Source of the DNA: Duganella alba
GTDB taxonomy: Bacteria > Pseudomonadota > Gammaproteobacteria > Burkholderiales > Burkholderiaceae_D
DNA: 64,000 nucleotides
Direction: 5' to 3'
Assembly: GCF_009674495.1 (NCBI RefSeq)
Contig: NZ_WKJN01000006.1
Span: forward strand, 124,001-188,000
This document shows positions 33,947 to 45,900 of this stretch, one piece after another. The notes beneath the pieces are model-generated. The model made no database searches and was not told where the DNA came from. It was given only the letters and a program-made list of their open reading frames with translations. Position 1 is the stretch's first letter, and each line of letters begins with the position of its first letter. The position numbers were made by a program, and so were the translations under genes.

Positions 33947-36900
33947 ATGAGTAACCAAAACCGTACCTATAACTCGGTGTTGTTCATCGATGCAGGCGTG
34001 GCGAATGCCGATGCGCTGGCGGCCGGTGTTGCGGACGATGTACTGGTCGTGAAACTGGCTTCATGGCGCGACGGCGTCGAGCAGATCGCCACGGTCCTGC
34101 GCGATTACCAGGGCCTGGACAGCATCCAGATCATCTCGCACGGCGCCGCCGGCCAGCTTCAGCTCGGCAACACGGTGCTGGACGCCGCCCACCTGGAACA
34201 ATACCAGGCCGCCGTGCGCGAATGGGGCGCGGCGCTCGGCGCGGACGGCGACCTGCTGCTGTACGGCTGCGACGTGGCGGCCGGCGTGGCCGGCCAGAGC
34301 TTTGTCGATGCGCTGGCCTTCATCAGCGGCGCCGACGTGGCCGCCTCCACCAACCTGACCGGCGCGCACGGCGACTGGGAGCTGGAATACCACAGCGGCG
34401 CCATCGAGGCGGCCGGCGCGGTCAGCCTGGCGGCGCAGCAGTCCTACGAGGCCGACCTGGCGCTGGTAAACAACGGCAACAACGGCACCATCACCTTCAG
34501 CACCAACGCCAACGTCACGCTGCTCAACGCCACCGGGCTGGTGGCTGGCGCCGTGGTGCACGTGGATAACATCCTCGGCCTTGGCCTGGACCTGTACACG
34601 CAAAGCACCAACGGCGGCGGCGTGGCGGTGGTCAACGTCAACGGCAGCAACCTGATCGGCATACCGCTCAGCGACGACCGGCTGACCGTCAACGGTTCGC
34701 TGTTCTCGCCGGTCAGCTATGTCGACCTGCGCGCCAACAGCGGCGTGTTCGACGCCGTCAGCCTCAACCTGGGCAGCGGCAGCCTGCTGGGTAACCTGCT
34801 GGGCACGGTGGTCTACACCGTCTATGCGCTGGACGCGAACTACCAGCCCACCGGCGTCGGCGTGTCGCTGACCAGCCTGCTGGTCAATGAATACGGCCTG
34901 CTGAATTTCGACTCGATGGCCAATTTCAAGGGCATCTACGGCATCCGCATCGTCAACCCGTTGGGCATGGAGGTCGCCATCGACGACCTGCAGATCGCCA
35001 ACGCGCGCGCCGCCAACAGCGTCACCTCGGCCGCCTACAACGCCGGCACCGGCGTGCTGAACATTACTGCCAGCGGCATCCGCGCTGGCGACGCCATCGA
35101 CCCGACCAAGTTCACCATCACCGGCGCCAACGGCGCCAGCTACACGCTGACCTCGCCTGTGGTCGGCGCCAGCAGCACCACTGCGGCGGCGATCACGCTG
35201 AACGCGGCCGACAAGCTGGCCATCAACGGCCTGCTCAACAACAACGGCTCGTCGAGCGTCGACGGCACCGGCTTCAATATCGCGGCGGCCGCCAACTGGG
35301 ACAGCAACCTCAGCAACGGCATCGACCTGACCGGCAACCCGATCACGGTCAGCAATGTGCAGCTGCCGACCATCGCCTCGGCCAGCTACAACGCCGCCAC
35401 CCACGTGCTGACGGTCACCGGCGCCAACCTGGTCGGCGTGGCCGGCCTCGCCAACGACATCACGGTCGCCAAGCTGGGCCTGACGGGCGAGGGCGGCGTC
35501 ACGCGCTTCCTGTCCACCTCCGGCAACGTGGAGGTCAACAGCGCGACGTCATTCTCGGTCACGCTGTCGGGCGCCGACATCGCCGCCGTCGAGGCGCTGC
35601 TCAACAAGAACGGTTCGATCTCGGCTGGCGGCACCAGCTACGTGCTGTCGGCCGGCGACGACTGGAACAGCGTCATCGGCAACGCCAACACGGCGGTCAG
35701 CGCCGCCATCGTGGTGGTCAACAACACCAGCAACAGCCCGCCGACCATCACCGGCGCCGCCACCGCCGGCGTCGGCGACAACGCCACCATCAAGCCGTTC
35801 TCCAGCGTCACCGTGGCCGACGTCAACGGCGACAACGTCAGCATGACAATCAGCTTCAACGCCGCCAACGGCGCGTTGAGCGGCGCCGGCCTGTCGGGCA
35901 GCAACGGCAGCTACACGCTGAGCGCGGCCACGCCGGCCGCCCTGACCGCCGCGCTGAAGGCGCTGACCTTCACGCCGACCGCCAACCAGGCGGCGGTCGG
36001 CGTCAATATCAACACCACCTTCACGCTGGTGGCGACCGACGCCAACGGCGCCAGCGTCACCAATACCTCGACCGTCATCACCGCCACCTCGATCAACGAT
36101 GCGCCGATCCTGACCGGCACGGCGGCGGCGCAGAACATGACGGCCGGCGGCGCGCTGCATCCGTTCTCGACGGTCACCCTCAGCGATCCGGACGTCGGCG
36201 CCTCGGTGATCGTCACCATCACGCCGGACAGCGCGACCAAGGGCGCGTTCACGCCGGCCTCGCTGAGCGCCTCCGGCTTCGTCACCACCGACGGCGGCGT
36301 CACCTACACGCTGTCGGCGGCGGCGCCGGGCGCGGCGCAGGCGGCCCTGCAGGCGCTGATCTACAAGAGCGCGGCCGGGGTCAGCGCCACCACCACGTTT
36401 ACCGTGGCCGTCAACGACGGCAGCGTCATCGTCAGCAACAACGCCACCACCGTGGTGTCGGCGGTGCCGAGCGGCACCACCGCGCTCAGCGTGGCGTTCT
36501 CGTCGGATACCGGCATCAGCAACACCGACCTGATCACCCAGACCGCCGCACAGAACATCTCCGGCACGTTGAGCAGCGCCTTGCTCGGCAACGAGAAGGT
36601 GGAAGTCTCGCTCGACAACGGCAGTACCTGGACCGTCGCCACCGCCGCCACCGGCAGCACCAGCTGGCAGCTGAACGGCCAGACCCTGAGCGGCTCGGGC
36701 ACCCTGCAGGTGCGCGTGACCAATCCGGGCGGCAGCAGCACGCCGCTGAGCACGAGCTATTCGATCGACACCACGGCGCCGACCAATACCTCGGCCAGCG
36801 TGGCGTTCTCGGCCGACACCGGCGCCAGCTTCACCGACCTGATCACCAAGACCGCCGCGCAAACCATCAGCGGCACGCTGAGCGGCGGCCTGGTGTCCGG

Positions 36901-39900
36901 CGAGCATGTGGAAGTCTCGCTCAACAACGGCGCCACCTGGGTCACCGCCGCCGGCAGCACCGGCAGCAACGCCTGGTCGCTGGCCGGGCAGACGCTGACC
37001 GGCAGCAATACGCTGCAGGTGCGCGTGGTGGATGCGGCCGGCAACGCCGGCGCCGCCAGCAGCACCGCCTACACGCTGGACACGACGCCGCCAACCGTTT
37101 CGATGAGCAGCAGCGTCAATGTGCTGAAGAGCGGCGAGAGCGCCGTCATCACGCTGACCTTCAACGAAACGCCGGACAACGCCTCGCTGACGCTGTCGGA
37201 CTTTACCGCCGTGGGCGGCACCCTGGCCAACCTGGTCGCCACCGCCAATCCGCGCGTGTACACGGTGGAGTTCACGCCAAACGCCGGCCTCAGCGGCCTG
37301 CTGGGCAACGTCACGCTGACCAACAACAGCTATACCGACCTGGCCGGCAACAGCGGTGCCGGCGCCACCTCGCCCAACATCTCGATCACCACCCTGGGTC
37401 CGAGCGTGGTCATCACCAGCGACGTCGCCGCGCTGAAAACCGGCGAAAGCGCCAACCTGACCTTCACCTTCACCAGCGCGCCGACCGGCTTTACCGCCAG
37501 CGACATCCAGGTCAGCGGCGGCGCCATCAGCGGCTTTGCGCCCACCGGCAATGCGCTGATCTACACCGCCGTGTTCACGCCCGGCGCCAACGTCAGCGCG
37601 CCGGCCTCGGTCACCGTGGCCAGCGGCAGCTATACCGATATTCTGGGCAACCAGGGCGGCAGCGGCGTCTCGCCGGTGATTCTGGTCGACACCAAGGCGC
37701 CGACGCTGGCCATCACCAGCGACCTGGCGGCGGTCAAGGCCGGCGATGTCGCCACCATCACCTTCACCTTCAGCGAGACGCCGCTCGGCTTCACCTCCGG
37801 CGACGTGGCGGTCAGCGGCGGCACCCTGACCGGCTTTACCGGGACCGTCAATCCGCTGGTGTACACGGCGCAGTTCACGCCGTCGGCCGGGATTGCCAGC
37901 GGCGCCGCCAGCATCACCGTGGCCGGCAGCAACTACACCGACCTGATCGGCAACAGCGGCACCGCTGGTACCTCGCCGTCGATCAGCATCGATACGGTGG
38001 CGCCGACCACCACCGGGGCCAGCTTCAGCTTCTCCGCCGATACCGGCGTCAGCAACAGCGACCTGATCACGCGCACCGCCGCCCAGACCGTCAGCGGCAC
38101 GCTGAGCGCGGCGCTGGCGGCGGGCGAGACGGTGCAAGTGTCGATGGACAACGGCGTCACCTGGAGCAACGCCAGCGCCAGTGCCGGCAGCGGCAACTGG
38201 AGCCTGGCCGGCGTGACGCTGGCGGGCAGCAACACGCTGCAGGTGCGCGTCAACGACGCCGCCGGCAACCACGGCGCCGCTTACAGCGCCGGCTATGTGC
38301 TGGACACCACCGCGCCGACGGTGCTGGCCACCAGCGACCTCGGCGCGCTGAACGCCGGCCAGACGGCGACGCTGACCTTCAGCTTCAGCGAGGCGCCGGC
38401 CAACTTCAGCGCGTCGTCGCTGACGGTCACCGGCGGCACCATCAGCGGCCTGACGCAAACCGCCAATCCGCTGATCTACACCGCCACCTTCACCCCGGCC
38501 GCCGGTCAGCTGGGCGTGACCGCCACCGTGCAGGTCAACGCCGGCGGCTATATCGACGCCGCCGGCAACAACGGCCAGGCCAGCCTGACAGTGCCGATCG
38601 CCATCAACACCACGCTGCCGTCGCTGCTGATCACCGCCGATGACGTCGCGCTCAAAGCCGGCGAGGCGGCCACGCTGACCTTTACCTTCAGCACGCCGCC
38701 GACCGGCTTCACCGCAGCCGATATCAGCTACAACAACGGCATCCTGAGCGGCTTTGCCGCCACCGCCAACCCCCTGGTGTACACGGCGGTGTTCACGCCC
38801 AACGCCGGCGTCGGCAGCGGCAGCGCCGACATCAGCGTCAGCGCCGGCGCGTATACCGATGCTTTCGGCAACAGCGGCAGCGGTGCCAGCGGTCCGGCCA
38901 TCAGCATCGACACGCTGGCGCCGACCGTGGCCATCACCAGCAATGTGGCGGCGGTCAAGGCGGGGGAGACCGCCATTGTCACCTTCACCTTCAGCGAACT
39001 GCCGCTCGGCTTTACCGCCGGCGACGTGGTCACCACCGGCGGCACCCTGGGCAGCCTGACGGTCAACCCCGGCAATCCGCTGGTGTACACCGCCACCTTC
39101 ACGCCGACCGCCGGCATCCAGAACACCGCCGCCAGCATCACCATCGCCGCCGGCGCCTTTACCGACGCCGCCGGCAATGGCAACACCGGCTCGGTGACAC
39201 CGCCGATCAGCATCGACACGCTGGCGCCGACCGCCGTCGCCAATACGGTGGTGTTTTCGGTGGACAGCGGCAGCAGCCCGACCGACCTGGTGACCAACAC
39301 CAGCGGCCAGACCATCAGCGGCACGCTGGCCAGCGCCTTGGGCGGTGGTGAATTCGTCGAAGTCTCGCTCGACAACGGCGCCACCTGGAGCACCGCCACC
39401 GGCGCCGGCAGCGCCTGGAGCCTGAGCGGCCAAACGCTCACGGCCAGCGACACGCTGAAAGTGCGTGTGACCGACGCCGCCGGCAACCACGGCGCCACCT
39501 ATTCGGTCGCCTACGTGCTGGACAATACGCCGCCGACCGCCACCATCAGCAGCAACGTCAGCGCGGTCAAGGCCGGCGAGACCGCCACCATCACCTTCAC
39601 CTTCAGCGAAGCGCCGAGCGGCTTCGACCTGAACGATGTCAGCGCCAGTAATGGCGTGTTGAGCAATCTGACCGCGACCGCCAATCCGCTGGTCTACACC
39701 GCCACCTACACGCCGGCGACAGGCGTTAACGGCGTCACCGACAACATCGTGCTGACTGCCAGCAGCTACACCGACAAGGCCGGCAACGCCGGCAGCGGCG
39801 CCACCTCGCCTGGCATCAGCGTCGACACCCAGGCGCCGCTCACCAGCGGCGCCAGCGTGGTGTTTTCCAGCGACAGCGGCGTGGCCGACCTGGTCACCAA

Positions 39901-42900
39901 TGTGGCGGCGCAAAACCTCAGCGGTACGCTGAGCGCCAACCTGCAGGGCGGCGAGACGGTGGAAGTATCGCTCGACAACGGCGCCAGCTGGACCAGCGCC
40001 ACCGCCAGCGCCGGCAACAACACCTGGTCGCTGGCCGGCCAGACGCTCAGCAGCGGCGCCGGCCACAACGTGCAGGTGCGCGTCAGCGACGCCGCCGGCA
40101 ACCATGGCTCAGCCTATAGCGCCGCCTACACGCTCGACCAGACGCCGCCGACGCTGGCGATCACTTCCAGCAAACTGGTGCTGAACAGCGCCGATACACC
40201 GCTGATCACCTTCACCTTCAGCGAGGCGCCGATTGGCTTCAGCGCCGCCAGTGTGGCCGTCAGCGGCGGCACCTTGAGCGGCTTCACCGCCACTGCCAAT
40301 CCGCTGGTGTACACGGCGATCTTCACGCCGCTGGCCGGGCAGGCGGCCGGCATCGGCGCGGTGTCGGTGGCCACTGGCGCGTATACCGATCTGGCAGGTA
40401 ACAACGGGGCCGGCGGTGTCGTGCCGACCATTACCTACGCAACGGTGGCGCCGGGCGTGGCCATCCTCAGCGATGTGACCGCGCTCAAGGCCGGCGATGT
40501 CGCCAACATCACCTTCAAGTTCAGCAGCGCGCCGGTTGGTTTCACCTTTGGCGATATCACCGTCAACGGCGGCACGCTGAGCGGCCTGAGCGCCACCGCC
40601 GATCCGCTGATCTATACAGCGGTGTTCAGCGCCACCGCCGGCGTTGCCAATGGCAGCGGCGCCATCAGCATCGCCAGCGGCACCTTTGCCGACACGCTGG
40701 GCAACCTCGGCGTCGGCGGCACGATGGCGGCGATCACCGTCGACACGCTGGCGCCGACGCTGGCCATCAGCAGCAGCGCCAGTGCGCTCAACAGCACCAC
40801 CACCGCCACCATCACCTTCACCTTCAGCGAGGCGCCGGCTTCGTTCACGCTGGGCGACATCGGCGCCAGCAATGGCACCATCAGCAATCTGGTGCAGACC
40901 GCCAATCCGCTGGTGTACACCGCGCTGTTCACGCCGGCCGCCAACGTGGCCGGCGCCAGCGCCGTGATCAGCGTGGCGGCCGGCGCCTATGCCGACCTGG
41001 CCGGCAATGGCGGCGCCGCCGGCGTTTCGCCCGGCATCAGCATCGACACGCTGGCGCCGACCCTGGGCGGTGGCACGGTGTTGTTCTCGGCCGATACCGG
41101 CAGCAGCAACACCGATCTGATCACCAAAACTGCGGCGCAAAACATCGCCGGCACGCTGAACGGCGGCGTACTGGCGGTTGGCGACGTGGTGGAAGTCTCG
41201 CTCAACAACGGCGCCAGCTGGACCACCGCCAGCGCCAGCGCCGGCAGCAATCTGTGGTCGCTGTTCGGCCAGACGCTGAACGGCAACGGCACGGTGCAGG
41301 TGCGGGTCAGCGACGCCAATGGCAACCATGGCGTCGTCACCACCCACAATTATGTGCTCGACACCACCGCGCCGACAGTGGCGGTGAGCAGCGACACCAG
41401 CACGCTGCGGAACGGCCAGAGCGCCACCATCAGCTTCACCTTCAGCGAGGCGCCGTCCGGCTTCACGCTGGGCGACCTGATCGCCACCGGCGGCACGCTG
41501 AGCGGCTTTGCCGCGACCAGCAATCCGCTGGTGTACACGGTGGTGCTGACGCCAACCCCTGGCTTCAACGGCAACGCCAGCGTCACGCTGGGCAATAATC
41601 TGTACACCGACGCCGCCGGCAACGACGGCAGCGGCGGCAGCTCGCCGGTGATCAGCGTCGACACGCTGGCGCCGACGCTGGCCATCACCAGCAGCGCCAG
41701 CGCGCTCAAGGCCGGCGACAGCGCCACCATCACCTTCACCTTCAGCGACGCGCCGAGTGCTTTCGCGCTGGGCAGCATCAGCGCCAGCAACGGCACCCTG
41801 AGCGGTCTGGCAGCCACCAGCAATCCGCTGGTGTACACGGCCACCTTCACGCCGGGCGCCGGCATCGCCAGCGCCAACGCGGTGATCAGCGTGGCTGGCA
41901 GCGTGTATGCCGACGCCGCCGGCAACACCGGCGCCAATGTCAGCAGCGCGCCGATCGCAATCGACACGCTGGCGCCGACCGCCAGCGTGCTGGCGCTCAG
42001 CTTCTCGGCCGACAACGGCGCCAGCAATAGCGATCTGGTCACCAATGCGGTGTCGCAAATCATCACCGGCACGCTGAGCGCGCCAGTTGGCGCCGGCGAA
42101 TTTGTGCAGGTGTCGCTGGACAATGGCGCCACCTGGCTGAACGCGGTGACGCCGGCGCCCGGCCAGTGGGCGTTGCTGCCGCAGGCGTTGACCGGCAGCG
42201 GCACGCTGCAGGTGCGGGTCAGCGACGCCGCCGGCAACCATGGTTCGGTGTTCTCGGCCGGCTATGTGCTGGACCTGGTGGCGCCGACCATGACCGTCAC
42301 CAGCAGCGCCACCACGCTCAAGGCCGGCGAAGCGGCGACGCTGACCTTCACCTTCAGCGAGGCCCCCACCGGCTTCACGCAGAGCGACCTGGTGCCCATC
42401 AACGGAACGCTGAGCGGCTTCGCCGTCAGCGTCGGCAATCCGCTGGTGTACACGGCGCTGTTCACGCCGGCCGCCGGCCTGGGCGGCGCCAGCGCCGGCG
42501 TTACGCTGGCGCCCGGCATGTACACCGACCTGGCCGGCAATGCCGGCGGCGGTGCGCTGTCGCCGCTGATCACGGTGGACACGGCGCCGCCGACGCTGCA
42601 GATCACCAGCAGCGCCGCCAATCTGAAGATCGGCGAATCGGCCACCATTACCTTTATCTTCAGCGAGCTGCCGCTCGGCTTCACGTTGGGCGACATCAGC
42701 GTGGCTGGCGGCACGCTGAGCGGCTTCGGCCTGACCGCCAATCCGTTGGTGTACACCGCGCTGTTCACGCCGACGCCGGGTGTGTCCGCCGGCAGCGGCA
42801 GCATCGTGGTCGGCGCCGGCAGCTTCCTCGACGCCGCCGGCAACGCCAGCCTGGCGGCCGCCATTACGCCGATCAACTACAGCACCCAGGCGCCCAACAC

Positions 42901-45900
42901 CGGCATCGCTACGGTGGCATTCGGCAGCGATACCGGCGTCAGTAACACCGACCTGATCACCACCAGCCCGGTGCAGACCATTAGCGGCACGCTGGACGCC
43001 AATGTGCAGAGCGGCGATATCGTGGAAGTCTCGGTGGACAATGGCGCCAGCTGGACCAGCGCGGTGGCGCCGGTGGGCGGTGTCAACTGGGCGCTGGGAA
43101 CGCCGGTGTTCCTCAGCGGCAGCGGCACGCTGCAGGTGCGCGTGACCGACGGCGCCGGCAACCACGGCGCCGCCTACTCGGCCGCCTATGTGCTGGACAC
43201 CACGCCGCCAACGATGGCCATCAGCAGCAATGCCGCCGCCCTCAAGGCCGGCGAGAGCGCCACGCTGACTTTCACCTTCAGCGAAGCGCCGCGCGGCTTC
43301 ACCGCCGGCGACATCGTGCTGCCGCCCGGCAGCGGCAGCATCAGCGGCTTCACCGTCACCGCCAATCCGCTGGTGTACACGGCGCAGTTCACGCCGGCGG
43401 CCGGCTACAGCCTGCCGGCGGCGGTTTCAGTGCTGTCCGGCAGCTATACCGACACTGCCGGCAACGCCGGCGGCGGCGCCGTCAGCAGCCCGATCAGCAT
43501 CGACGCGGCGCCGCCGACGCTGCTGATCAGCAGCAGCCTGGCGTCGCTGAAGATCGGCGACACCGCGCTGATCACTTTCACCTTCAACGAGGCGCCGCTG
43601 GGCTTTGCCGCTGGCGACGTCACCGCCACCGGCGGCACGCTGAGCGGCTTCACCGCCACCGCGAATCCGCTGGTGTACACCGCCGTGTTCACGCCGACGC
43701 CAGGCATCAACGCCGGCAGCGCGGTCATCAGCGTGGCGCCAAATGTCTACAGCGACCTGGCCGGCAACGGCGGGCTGGGCGCCAATACGCCGTCGCTCAG
43801 CCTGGATACGCTGGCGCCGCTGGCGGCCGCTACCGGCACGCCGGTGTTCAGCAATGATACCGGCGTCGCCGGCGACCTGATCACCGCCATTTCGGCGCAG
43901 ACGGTCAGCGGTACGCTGTCGGCGCCGCTGGGCGCCGGCGAATCGGTGCAGGTATCGTTTGACAATGGCGGCACGTGGAATACGGCCGCTGCCAGCAGCA
44001 ATAGCTGGAGCCTGGTGCACATGCTGACCGCCAGCGGCGTGATGCAGGTGCGCGTGATCGACACGGCAGGCAACTACAGCGCGCCGACCAGCACGCCGTA
44101 TGTGTTCGACCAGAGCGCGCCGACGGTCACCATCACCAGCAATGTACCGGTGGCCAATGGCGTCGAGCCGGCCATTATCACGTTCAATTTCTCCGAAGCG
44201 CCGGTCGGCTTTAGCAACAGCAATATAACGGTGGCCGGCGGCACGCTGGGCACGCTGACGCCGACCAGCAATCCGCTGGTCTATACCGCCACCTTCACGC
44301 CGCTCAACGGCGTTGCCTCCGGCAGCGCCACCATCAGCGTCAGCGGCTACACCGACGTCGCCGGCAACACCGGCGGCAGCGCTGCGATTCCGTCACTGCA
44401 GATCGACACGGTGGCGCCGACGGCGGCGGCCAGCGGCGGCGTCGCCTTCTCCAACGACAGCGGTACCGGCGGCGACCTGATCACCAATAACCCGAACCAG
44501 ACGCTGAGCGGTACGCTGAGCGCGCCGCTGGCGGCCGGTGACGTGGTGCAAGTCTCGGTCGACAGTGGCGTGACCTGGCACCTGGCGACGGTCAGCGGCA
44601 CCACCTGGTCGCTGGGGCGCACGCTGGTGCCCGGTACGCGCGCGCTGATGGTGCGGGTGGCCGACGCCGCCGGCAACGTCAGCACCACCCACAGCGTGCA
44701 GTACACGCTGGACACCACCGCGCCGACCGTCACGCTGAGCAGCAGCGCCGCCACGGTCGGACAGGGCGGCAGCACCACCATCACCCTGACGCTGAGCGAT
44801 CCGGGCGTGCTGACCCAGGGCGATCTGCTGGTCACGGGGGGCGTCATCAGCGGCTTCAGCGGCAGCGGCACCACCTACACGGTGGTGATCACGCCGCCGG
44901 CCAACAGCACCACGCCGATCACGATCAACGTCGGCGGCGGCTTGTTTGCCGATGCGGCCGGCAATACCAGCACGGCGGCAACGCCGCTGGTGGTGGCGGT
45001 CAACACCAACCCGCCGCCGGTCAATCCCGGCACGCCGTCGACGGTGGACGGCGTGCAGATCACCACCCAGACCGGCGTCGACAGCCGCACCGGGCTGACC
45101 ACGCACACCATCACCGTGCCGACCATCACCAGCAGCCGGCCGGAAGACCACAGCACCGAGCACGCCAACCTGGCCGACATCCCGATCGGCATCGCCGCCA
45201 GCAACGGCAATCCCGGTACCAGCCTGGTGGTCAGCCTGCCGGTGGGCGCCGGCTTCGAGGCGTCCGGTCCGGCGTCGCTGGTGAGCGGGGCGATGGCGCT
45301 GACCGATCTGATCGGCCGCATCGACGACCACACGGCGGCCGGCCAGGCCACCCGCGCGGCGATGGAAACCCAGGCGCAGGAATTCCTCGCCGGCCTGGCG
45401 CCGAACGTGCTGCTGCAGCAAGCCACGCTGGCCATGAGCGGCTCCAGCGGCGCCACCGGCACCGTGATCATCGACGGCAGCGACCTGGTGGTGGCCGGTG
45501 GCGCCAGCGGCGGCCCGCAGCACGCCGCCACCCTGGACACCACCGCCACCGCGCTGGTCATCGACGCCCGCGCCCTGCCGCAAGGCATCGGCCTGCAACT
45601 CGATGACGTGCACTTTGCCGCCATCATCGGCGGCGCCACCATCACCGGCGGCGCCGGCGACAACTTCTTCATCGGCGACGGCGAGGCGCAACGCTTTGTG
45701 CTGACCACCGGCAGCGACAACGACACGCTGTACGGCAACGGCGGCGACGACGTGCTGATCACCGCCGGCGGCAACGATTACCTGAACGGCGGCGACGGCG
45801 CCGACCAGATGGCGGGCGGCGGCGGCAACGACACGCTGGTCGGCGGCGCCGGCAACGACGTGCTGCAGGGCGGCCGCAGCGACAGCGGCCAGTGGCAGTT

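Noticed and set aside
36475..45020. Tandem array as CRISPR or satellite DNA
   Set aside because: The period is about 305 bases, frame is kept throughout, units diverge at the protein level like Ig domains, and there are no short direct repeats with unique spacers.
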